Source: Candidatus Symbiothrix sp.
Lineage (GTDB): Bacteria > Bacteroidota > Bacteroidia > Bacteroidales > Azobacteroidaceae
NCBI GenBank assembly: GCA_031272095.1
Contig: JAISUM010000050.1
Location: forward strand, 1-37,791
Direction of reading: 5' to 3'
DNA length: 37,791 bases
Positions 27,415 to 35,186 of this stretch are shown in pieces. How positions within the stretch are numbered: the first letter of the stretch is position 1; each line of letters starts with the position of its first letter. The translations under genes were made by a program, and so were the position numbers. The notes beneath the pieces were generated by a model. The model was not told where the DNA came from. It ran no database searches and saw only the letters and a list, made by a program, of their open reading frames with translations.

Positions 27415-29967
27415 TTAGAATTTGAATGCTACCATTGCAAAGACGTTAAATCCTTGCGCGTAATAATATTTGTTCGGAAATTTATTCATGTTTTTGGTCG
27501 AACTCGATGCACCGTAGTCCATACGTCCCTGTTCAAAACCGCCCGTTTTCAATTCCGTATTGTTTAAAATATTATTCAGCTGAAGATTAAAATTCAGTTG
27601 GTATTTACGTTGGATGCGTAATGTTTTTCCGATCGACAGATCGACGGTGAATCCGCCTTTGAATTTTTCCTGCGCCGTAACTCGTCTGAAAGCGGTTTCC
27701 CAGTCTTCCGTTTCGCCGTTATCATATACTAAACGCATGCCCTGAACTGCCGATTGGGTGCGGTGATTGGGCGATGGATCGACATAAGTGCGGTCGTATC
27801 CGTTGATGTTTGCGTCGAAAAACCAGTATTTGTAGAAGGCATGTATGCCGAAAGTTCCGGCAATTTGAGGCGTTGCTCCGACATATACATTTTTCATATA
27901 GGCAGTTTCGCTCTTGTCTTCCTTTAAGCCGTTTTCATACGAAAGGACGGCGGTTGGATTGTTGGTGTAGATGTATTCGGCGACGGTGCCTGCCATCGAC
28001 AGCGAAAAGATGGAGTTGATTTTGACGTCCAAACCTGCTTCGACGCCCTGATTGGTTTTATTTACGCCCGAAAGGGTATAATTCAGCAGGGTGTTCGCGG
28101 CATTGTCGTAATAGACGGTTTTTTCCATCTGATCGTAGAAATTGGTATAGAAGGCGGCAAGTTTTCCGCGCACGATGGGGGTAGAAAACATATAAGCAAT
28201 ATCTGCCGACAATACTTTTTCCGACGAAAGCCCTTTGATTGCGTCGTCTTTGATGCGTTCCGACACATAAGCGTTGCTTGTCAGCGGCGGCAGGTAAGCA
28301 TAAGACAGATTGGCGACTAAGAGGTGCGAGCCGGTAAATTTATAAATCAGACCTGCTTTTGCCGAGCGATTGAAGAAGGAATGGGTAGCGCCTTTGCCGT
28401 AAGAGTTTTCGGGCGAGCGTCCGTTTCTCATATTGCCGTAACGATAAAATTCCGAATAGCCCAATTTGAGTCCGTAATAGACGTCGATTTTATTGTAGCG
28501 ATGCGTATTTTGGATCCAAGCGTTTGCTGCATTGATATGAATATCGTAATCGTAGCCGAAACGGTCGCCTTTGCGGACTTGTCGGTTGGGATGGTTCAAA
28601 TCGTTCTGTGCAAAATCGCCCGGATTGCTAACGATGCTGGGGTTGCTGTCTTCGTCGCGTTGCGCAAAGGGATCGGTATCTAAAAAGTATTCGCCGCCCA
28701 AGAGGTCGCTGATGGTTTTATAGTGCATACCTTTGGTGGTGCTGGCGTCAATCCCGGCGACTAATTCTATCTGATCTATCTGTTTGTTCAGCACCGACGA
28801 GAGCGAGATGACTTGCTGGTCGTTGTGGCGTTCTTCGACGATGTAATCCGATTCGCCGCCGAGATAGCGGTTGGCTTCGTACATTTTATCCCAATTGACT
28901 TGCGTTACCGACTGTACATTGCTTTGCCACAGATCGGTATAGACGGCTTTGTCATATTCCGAGGTTTTGTAGCTGGGCAATTCGCGGTAATAATCGGGAC
29001 GCGGGTCGTATGCGTCTTTGCGATTCAGCGCCGTGCCGCCGTACATCGTATATTTGTAGCCGAGTGCGGTGGTCAGTTTGGTTTCGCGGTCAATTTGAAA
29101 TTTGTGTTGCAAAATGGAGGTTGGCTCATAGACGGTGATGATGCGCGAATTGCGTTTCTTGCCGTTTTGCCATCCCCAATAGGAGTTATAATAATTATTG
29201 TCTAACAGATCCATTGTTTCCTGTACATTGGGCGACGATTGGGCGCGTTGTGTGGGCGATCCGAGCGTGGTGAGCGACAGGCTGTGTTGGTGGTTCAGCA
29301 CTTTTTCGATGGCGAGCATATAGCCCAGACTGTTGTAGAATGTTCCTTCGATATAGCCTTCGTCTGCCCAACGATAGCCTGCGGAGGCAGCGATTGCCCA
29401 GCCGTTGTCCATCAATCCGGTAGCGTAGGTTGCCATTGCGCGGGTTTTGTAATTGCGGTTGGTGTATGCCAAACTGACTTTTCCTCCGGGTGCATACGAC
29501 GAGGCAGTGGTGTTGATATTGCTGTAGCCGCCGATTTGTCCGAAAGCGAAAGTCGATGGCGTGAACCAGTTGATATTGTCCTTGTTGCGCATGGCGTCGT
29601 TCAAACCGCCGATCAGTCCGTAACTGAATCCGCCACGTTCGGGATCGTTGAGGTTGATACCGTCAATATATACTTCGGAATAACGATTTTCGTAGCCGCG
29701 CAATTTAAAGCGGACAGCCGAAAAGTTATAGGCTGTGTTGTTGATATACACATCGTTGGATGGAATCAGCATTGCCGAGATATTGAAGTCGCCTGCTTCG
29801 GAGTCGTCGCCCAGCGCCTCTTCTTCGATGACGACCAAATTGCCTTCGTCAATCAGTTTGCGGATGTCTTGAACTAAAGTATCTTCATCCATTGCACCTT
29901 GCGCCCAAGAGAAGGCGGCGACACAGGCAAATAGTGCTGTAAAAAACATTTTTTTTGTTGCTGTCAT
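27415..29967 (-). CDS. TonB-dependent outer-membrane receptor
   Basis: Plug-like AVRFKLRGYENRYSEVYIDGINLNDPERG; long beta-strand-rich barrel ending FNVFAMVAFKF (C-terminal aromatic); signal peptide. Confidence 0.85.
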   Translation of the reverse strand: MTATKKMFFTALFACVAAFSWAQGAMDEDTLVQDIRKLIDEGNLVVIEEEALGDDSEAGDFNISAMLIPSNDVYINNTAYNFSAVRFKLRGYENRYSEVYIDGINLNDPERGGFSYGLIGGLNDAMRNKDNINWFTPSTFAFGQIGGYSNINTTASSYAPGGKVSLAYTNRNYKTRAMATYATGLMDNGWAIAASAGYRWADEGYIEGTFYNSLGYMLAIEKVLNHQHSLSLTTLGSPTQRAQSSPNVQETMDLLDNNYYNSYWGWQNGKKRNSRIITVYEPTSILQHKFQIDRETKLTTALGYKYTMYGGTALNRKDAYDPRPDYYRELPSYKTSEYDKAVYTDLWQSNVQSVTQVNWDKMYEANRYLGGESDYIVEERHNDQQVISLSSVLNKQIDQIELVAGIDASTTKGMHYKTISDLLGGEYFLDTDPFAQRDEDSNPSIVSNPGDFAQNDLNHPNRQVRKGDRFGYDYDIHINAANAWIQNTHRYNKIDVYYGLKLGYSEFYRYGNMRNGRSPENSYGKGATHSFFNRSAKAGLIYKFTGSHLLVANLSYAYLPPLTSNAYVSERIKDDAIKGLSSEKVLSADIAYMFSTPIVRGKLAAFYTNFYDQMEKTVYYDNAANTLLNYTLSGVNKTNQGVEAGLDVKINSIFSLSMAGTVAEYIYTNNPTAVLSYENGLKEDKSETAYMKNVYVGATPQIAGTFGIHAFYKYWFFDANINGYDRTYVDPSPNHRTQSAVQGMRLVYDNGETEDWETAFRRVTAQEKFKGGFTVDLSIGKTLRIQRKYQLNFNLQLNNILNNTELKTGGFEQGRMDYGASSSTKNMNKFPNKYYYAQGFNVFAMVAFKF

Positions 29968-29990
29968 ATACTTGATTTAAAATGAACGCC

Positions 29991-29998
29991 CAAAAGTA
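29991..29998 (-). promoter_or_regulatory. Bacteroidota -7 element TACTTTTG (minus strand)
   Basis: CAAAAGTA on plus strand, 24 nt upstream of the TonB receptor start. Confidence 0.5.
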
Positions 29999-30100
29999 CA
30001 AAAATATCTTGAAATATCCGCTATCTTTTACGGTCTTTTTGGCAAAAAAGTTTTCAACAATGAAATTTTGCCTTTTGAGACGCCTCGTCAGTTTAACGAT

Positions 30101-30138
30101 TTGCAGGGGATCCCGCGTCAAGCGCGGGATAACGCGAA
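30101..30138. repeat. Palindrome family A, intergenic copy
   Basis: TTGCAGGGG-ATCCCGCG-TCAAG-CGCGGGAT-AACGCGAA; reverse complement shares CTTGA loop and CCCCTGCAA flank with 3252-3280. Confidence 0.88.
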
Positions 30139-30140
30139 CA

Positions 30141-30182
30141 TTAACCACTAATCACTAATCACTAACCACTAACCACTAACCA
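30141..30182 (+). repeat. Heptamer array, 6 units (TTAACCA CTAATCA CTAATCA CTAACCA x3)
   Basis: Period-7 repeats between divergent genes, next to palindrome family A. Confidence 0.85.
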
Positions 30183-30201
30183 CTATTTCACTATTTTTTC
30201 G

Positions 30202-30209
30202 TACCTTTG
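30202..30209 (+). promoter_or_regulatory. Bacteroidota -7 element TACCTTTG
   Basis: 20 nt upstream of ATG 30229. Confidence 0.55.
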
Positions 30210-30228
30210 TCGGCATATTTTTAATATT

Positions 30229-30981
30229 ATGCTTTCAAAAGTAGGTAGTTTTCGGTTCTATATTGAATCATACGTTTGTGATTTTACGGCAAAAGCGACT
30301 TTGCCGGTCGTCAGTAATTTTATTTTAGACGCCGCCTCGATCCATGCACAGCAGCGTGGCTTTGGTTTCAGCGAAATATCGAAAGACAATGTGGCGTGGG
30401 TCTTGTCGCGAATCAGTATTGAGATGAACGAATATCCCGATCACAATCAGCACATTACGGTAGAAACGTGGATCGAAACCGTATCGCGGTTTTTTACACA
30501 GCGCTGTTTCCGTTTTGTCGCCGACGACGATCGGGTGCTTGGTTATTCTCGCACGATTTGGGCGGCAATAGATATGGACACGCGCCGTCCGATAGACATT
30601 CCGGCTTGGCGTCCCGATCTGCTGGATTATCTTGTTCCCGAAACGGAAAAGCTTTGTCCGATAGACAAACTTGCCAAAATTCCGTCGGTAGAAAATGCAG
30701 CGCCATCGATGGGTTACAGTGTGCGCTATAGCGACATTGACATCAACAAACACATGAACAGTGTCAAATACATTGAACACGTCTTGAATGTGTTCGACTT
30801 GAATTTTTTCAAAGAGAAATTCATCCGAAAATTTGAGATGGTCTATTTGGAAGAAGGCATGTTCGGCGACAAACTCAAACTCTATCTTCAACAAATTTCG
30901 GATACGGAATACGTCATCGACACCAAGAAAGGCGCCGATTCGGTATGCCGCAGTCGTATTATCTGGCAAGCTAAACAGTAG
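30229..30981 (+). CDS. Acyl-ACP thioesterase (hotdog fold)
   Basis: FILDAASIHAQQRGFGFSEISKDNVAWVLSRISIEMNEYPDHNQHITVETWIE; second hotdog VRYSDIDINKHMNSVKYIEHVLNVF. Confidence 0.85.
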   Translation: MLSKVGSFRFYIESYVCDFTAKATLPVVSNFILDAASIHAQQRGFGFSEISKDNVAWVLSRISIEMNEYPDHNQHITVETWIETVSRFFTQRCFRFVADDDRVLGYSRTIWAAIDMDTRRPIDIPAWRPDLLDYLVPETEKLCPIDKLAKIPSVENAAPSMGYSVRYSDIDINKHMNSVKYIEHVLNVFDLNFFKEKFIRKFEMVYLEEGMFGDKLKLYLQQISDTEYVIDTKKGADSVCRSRIIWQAKQ

Positions 30982-31782
30982 TCAGAATTTTCCCGCTTTG
31001 ATGCCTTTGATGATGGCGTTGGTAAATCCGTTGGCTTCTAACTCGTTCAAGCCGCGAATAGTGATGCCGCCGGGGGTTGTAACCTTGTCGATTTCCGTTT
31101 CTGGATGCTGACCGTTAGCGTCTAACAGCATCGCTGCGCCCAGCATCGTTTGGGTCGCCATCGTTTGCGCCTCGCTCGGATAAAGTCCCAGTTCGACGCC
31201 TGCCAACATTGCTGCACGAACATAGCGAAAGAAATAGGCGATGCCACAGGAGGTCATTGCCGTACCCGCCGCCATTTTGTTTTCGTCTAATACCATGGTG
31301 CTGCCCAGTTCGTCGAAGATTTGCACTAACAAAGCCGTCTGTTCGGGCGTGGCGTTTTTGGTTGCAATCAGCGTGATGCTTTGTCGGACAGCGATGGCAG
31401 TGTTGGGAATCAATCGGAACACCGTCGGCAGTTGTGGGGTGAGTTGCGATTTCAGTAGGGCGGCGTTGATGTCGTCAATACTTACACCTGCCGCTATTGA
31501 GACCAAGATTTGTTTTTCGTAGTTCATCCGAAATTTAATGTCGATCAGCACATCTGCTACCAACCAAGGCTTGACGGCGAGCAGGATAATATCCGCCGTA
31601 TCCACGCTCGCATAATCACTTACAGCCGTTTGAATTGCCGGATTAAAAGCCTGCAAAGCCTTCAATGGCGCTTCGTGTACATCGATGACCGTAATCTCTT
31701 CCGGTCTGAACAGGCTTCCCTGTACCAAGCCGCGCACGATAGCGCCGCCCATATTTCCGCTTCCAATAATTGTCAGTTTCAT
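30982..31782 (-). CDS. proC: Pyrroline-5-carboxylate reductase
   Basis: MKLTIIGSGNMGGAIVRGL; GTAMTSCGIAYFFRYVRAAMLAGVELGL; VTTPGGITIRGLNELEANGF. Confidence 0.93.
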   Translation of the reverse strand: MKLTIIGSGNMGGAIVRGLVQGSLFRPEEITVIDVHEAPLKALQAFNPAIQTAVSDYASVDTADIILLAVKPWLVADVLIDIKFRMNYEKQILVSIAAGVSIDDINAALLKSQLTPQLPTVFRLIPNTAIAVRQSITLIATKNATPEQTALLVQIFDELGSTMVLDENKMAAGTAMTSCGIAYFFRYVRAAMLAGVELGLYPSEAQTMATQTMLGAAMLLDANGQHPETEIDKVTTPGGITIRGLNELEANGFTNAIIKGIKAGKF

Positions 31783-31785
31783 ATT

Positions 31786-32787
31786 TTATTCTGTTTTTAA
31801 AATAAGTATTGCTTCTTCTATCAAAGTATCTTTTCCGTTTTGCACATCAATGTCGGAGAGTTGCATCGGTACATCCGGCTCAATGCCCGATTCGATATGT
31901 TGCATTTCGGCGTTGTAAGTCGGGCAGGCTGAAAAGCGCACATACCAGCCATTAGGCAGTTCCGATGAAAAAGGCAAACCGCTGCCGCCACCGCTCCGGT
32001 CGCCCATAGTGATCACCTTCGGCGCATAACGGATGGCGTTAATGAAATCGTTGCAAGCGCTGTAACATTTGCGGTTGGTCAATACGACGACTTTTTGCGT
32101 CGGACGCACGCCCTCCGACGGAGTGATGTACTGCGGCACAGGCTCCGAAAAGTCATTATGTCCCGTTCCGGTCTTGTGTTGAATGTATCCGATCCGCGTT
32201 TTTTGTTCAAAAAATCGGGAGGCGAGCAGGGTAGAGTAGCTCAAATAGCCTCCGCCGTTGTTGCGTACATCCAAAATAATTCCCGGACAATCTTTGAATT
32301 GCGTAAAAATATAATTCAATGCCTGATTGCCGATAGATGACGAGAAGTCGGAATAGCGAATATATCCGATGCTGTCATCGGGCAAGACCTTATAATACAA
32401 GCCTCCGGCGATGCGGTAATCAAATCCGAGATATTGTTCGATCAGTTCCGATTTGTAATTTGCCGGATAATCTTCAAACCATTTCCAGTAACGCCCGACG
32501 TCGAAGACCGATACCAAATTGACGTGTCCGTCTTTGACTTCCTGCAACATTTCGTTCAGGACGGCAAACAAATCTTCGTCGCTCATCTTGTCTTGAATAC
32601 GCAGGCTGTAGTCGTCGTGAACTTGTTGCCAATCCACATTTTTGTATTCAAAAAAGCAATAATGCTCGTCCATGATTTTCCACAAGGCTTCAAAATTATC
32701 GCGTGGCGTATTGTCATAAGTTTCGATTTCCACGCAGGACGACAGGCAGACAAGGAACAAACAAGCGTATGCAGATTTAAAACACAT
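31786..32787 (-). CDS. S41 family peptidase (C-terminal processing peptidase-like), lipoprotein
   Basis: ATG at 32787 gives lipobox MCFKSAYACLFLVCLSSC; GIILDVRNNGGGYLSYSTLLASRF; VLTNRKCYSACNDFINAIRYAPKVITMGDRSGGGSGLP. Confidence 0.82.
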   Translation of the reverse strand: MCFKSAYACLFLVCLSSCVEIETYDNTPRDNFEALWKIMDEHYCFFEYKNVDWQQVHDDYSLRIQDKMSDEDLFAVLNEMLQEVKDGHVNLVSVFDVGRYWKWFEDYPANYKSELIEQYLGFDYRIAGGLYYKVLPDDSIGYIRYSDFSSSIGNQALNYIFTQFKDCPGIILDVRNNGGGYLSYSTLLASRFFEQKTRIGYIQHKTGTGHNDFSEPVPQYITPSEGVRPTQKVVVLTNRKCYSACNDFINAIRYAPKVITMGDRSGGGSGLPFSSELPNGWYVRFSACPTYNAEMQHIESGIEPDVPMQLSDIDVQNGKDTLIEEAILILKTE

Positions 32788-33607
32788 AACGGTATTGGGG
32801 TTTATAGGTTCGACTTGAAACGGTATGCAAATACATCGATACGCCTGCAAAGAAGGAGTTTGCGGTGATGCGTGTTTGCAAACCATTGATCTTTAAGGCG
32901 TAATAGTTGTTGCGATAGGCTATGAAAAGTGCAAAACGATTCAGCGGCAGTTCGAGCGACAGGTAGTTGTTCCATCGCTGATGATTGTGCCACGATGCGA
33001 AATGAAACAAGTTTTCGTTGCTTTCTTCCAAAGCCATTTCGTAATAAGCTTGCCCGTATTCCGGCGAAAAACATACGCCGACTGCCGGCGCCGACAACTG
33101 ATAACGCACTTGCAGCGCTTGTTTCGCAATCTGAAAACGGTATGCTGCCAACAGTGATAAGTTTAGGTTGAGGTGCAGTTTGACATTGACCGGATTATTT
33201 CCGTTGCGTGTGTTGTACAAAATACCGACCAACGCCTCGCCGGTTACTCCGGCAAAAACCGTCGGCATATTGTTTTGTGTCGATAGCGGCAAGCGATACA
33301 GCTCGCCGAAAACGCCTGAAAAATATCCTGCATAAGTGGCTGCGTTTTGCGCAGGATTGAGCGTGCTTGCCAAACTGAAATTCAGCATCGACTGACTGAC
33401 GACACGCCCTTTCAGCAAGTTGGTGGCACGCAACTGTTCGTCGATGAAACTTAACTGCAAGCCGTCGTATTGCAGCGGCGAAAGGTAGGAATCGTAAATG
33501 GAGGTAGTCCCGACTCCGATAGATTTAAGCCGATAGGTCAAAATTTCCTGTGCTCGACCGGACGACAAAGCAAGTATTCCTGTTAATATTATAAGGACAA
33601 GTTTCAT
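32777..33607 (-). CDS. DUF3316-type protein, probable outer-membrane/periplasmic beta-rich protein
   Basis: ATG at 33607 gives signal peptide MKLVLIILTGILALSSGRAQ; SIYDSYLSPLQYDGLQLSFIDEQLR, LVGILYNTRNGNNPVN, VGVCFSPEYGQAYYE. Confidence 0.65.
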   Translation of the reverse strand: MKLVLIILTGILALSSGRAQEILTYRLKSIGVGTTSIYDSYLSPLQYDGLQLSFIDEQLRATNLLKGRVVSQSMLNFSLASTLNPAQNAATYAGYFSGVFGELYRLPLSTQNNMPTVFAGVTGEALVGILYNTRNGNNPVNVKLHLNLNLSLLAAYRFQIAKQALQVRYQLSAPAVGVCFSPEYGQAYYEMALEESNENLFHFASWHNHQRWNNYLSLELPLNRFALFIAYRNNYYALKINGLQTRITANSFFAGVSMYLHTVSSRTYKPQYRYVF

Positions 33608-35007
33608 GACAAGCCAAATTCTTGATGCAGTTGGGGGATTTCGACGTCTAAAAAGCCTTTTTTCAGCAGTCGGCGTTTGAACTCGTTTTGCACTTCCGGT
33701 TCGCCATGCACGATGAACAGGCGTTTGACGTCTTGCGGATGCTGGCATGACAAATATTGACACAGGTCATTGTAATCGGCATGGGCGCTCATCGAATTGA
33801 GGGTAACAATATCGGCTTTGACCGTGAACGGCATCCCGAAAATACCGACGGTTTCGGGATGTTTTTTCAGTCGTGCGCCCAATGAATCCGGCTCGCAATA
33901 GCCGATAATCATAATCGTGTTGCGCCAGTTTTCGATGCTGTTGGCAATGTGGTGTTTGACGCGACCTGCTTCTGCCATTCCCGATGCCGAAATGATGACC
34001 GACGGTTTGGCGTCGCTGTTCAATGCCTGCGATTCGCGTTTGTCGGTGATGTATTTCAGCCCTTTGAATCGGAAGGGGTCGGCATCGGCTTTCAGCAATT
34101 TTTGCACCGAGCGGTTGAAACATTCTTTGTGATGTTTCACCACTTCTGTTACCTTGACCGACATCGGACTATCCACATAATAATTGACCGGAGGCAGTTC
34201 TCCGTCCAATTCCAAATCGTTGAGTGCGTAGAGCAATTCCTGTGTGCGTCCGACGCTGAAAGCCGGAATAATCAGTTTTCCGCGTTTTTGCAGACAAGTG
34301 GTTTGTATATTTTTCAACAGATCGCCTGCGTAAGTTTCGATACGGTCGTGCAAACGATCGCCATAAGTAGATTCGATGATCAGGTAATCGGCTTGCGGAA
34401 AGGTTTCGGGTGAGCGCAAAATTGGGTCGCCGTAACGTCCGACGTCGCCGCTGAAAGCCAATGAGATAGTTTTCCCGTTTTCGGTCAACTGCAAAAAAAT
34501 CGTAGCGCTACCGACAATATGTCCGTCGTCGTAAAGCGTCAGGCGGATATCTTTATCAACTTGCACCGGCTGCCGATAATTGACGGCGTGCATATAATCG
34601 AAAGTGCGCATCACGTCTTCTTTCGTATAGATCAGTTCGACAGGCTGTTTGCCTTCTTCGCGTCGCTTTTTATTGACGAAATGCAGGTCTTGTTCTTGGA
34701 TTTCAGCCGAATCGAGCAGCAATATTTTGATGATGTCAATGGTTGCCGTTGTCGCATAGATCTTTCCTCGAAAACCGTCTTTTACCAATTTCGGCAGCAA
34801 GCCGGAGTGGTCAATATGTGCGTGAGACAGAAACACATAGCTGACTTCTTCGGGTTGGAAGCCCCATGTGCGATTCAAGGATTCGGTATCGTGTCCCATT
34901 CCTTGAAACATACCGCAATCAAGCAAAAATTTTTTGCCGGTATTGAGTGTTACCAAGTGCTTTGAGCCGGTAACAGTGCGAGCTGCGCCATGAAAAGCAA
35001 TTTTCAT
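33604..35007 (-). CDS. MBL-fold beta-CASP hydrolase (RNA-processing exonuclease-like)
   Basis: ATG at 35007; MKIAFHGAARTVTGSKHLV, VFLSHAHIDHSGLLPKLVKDGF, AFSGDVGRYGDPIL, IIPAFSVGRTQELLYALN, VIISASGMAEAGRVKHH. Confidence 0.9.
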   Translation of the reverse strand: MKIAFHGAARTVTGSKHLVTLNTGKKFLLDCGMFQGMGHDTESLNRTWGFQPEEVSYVFLSHAHIDHSGLLPKLVKDGFRGKIYATTATIDIIKILLLDSAEIQEQDLHFVNKKRREEGKQPVELIYTKEDVMRTFDYMHAVNYRQPVQVDKDIRLTLYDDGHIVGSATIFLQLTENGKTISLAFSGDVGRYGDPILRSPETFPQADYLIIESTYGDRLHDRIETYAGDLLKNIQTTCLQKRGKLIIPAFSVGRTQELLYALNDLELDGELPPVNYYVDSPMSVKVTEVVKHHKECFNRSVQKLLKADADPFRFKGLKYITDKRESQALNSDAKPSVIISASGMAEAGRVKHHIANSIENWRNTIMIIGYCEPDSLGARLKKHPETVGIFGMPFTVKADIVTLNSMSAHADYNDLCQYLSCQHPQDVKRLFIVHGEPEVQNEFKRRLLKKGFLDVEIPQLHQEFGLS

Positions 35008-35032
35008 ACCAATGTAAGTTTGAATGATGTCG

Positions 35033-35040
35033 CAAAGGTA
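35033..35040 (-). promoter_or_regulatory. Bacteroidota -7 element TACCTTTG (minus strand)
   Basis: CAAAGGTA on plus strand, 26 nt upstream of the 35007 start. Confidence 0.5.
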
Positions 35041-35150
35041 AGCAATAATTATGAAATAACAGTTCGGATGTTGTTTTTTATGCAAAAAAATTGCCACCTT
35101 TGCAAGCTGAAAAAATAACCTTACCTTTTTGCAAATCAAAATTTAATTTG

Positions 35151-35158
35151 TACTTTTG
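35151..35158 (+). promoter_or_regulatory. Bacteroidota -7 element TACTTTTG, with TTTTTG about 19 nt upstream
   Basis: TTTTTG at 35126-35131 and TACTTTTG at 35151-35158; ATG at 35187. Confidence 0.6.
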
Positions 35159-35186
35159 TAGCGATATTTCAAATCCGTCAAAAATT

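Noticed and set aside
29239-29877. 212-aa plus-strand ORF opposite the TonB receptor
   Set aside because: Antisense to a well-supported receptor gene; no independent evidence.
27415-29967. TonB receptor considered as a SusC in a canonical polysaccharide utilization locus
   Set aside because: No SusD-like gene and no glycoside hydrolase adjacent; neighbours are DUF5689/DUF6359 proteins and nucleases.
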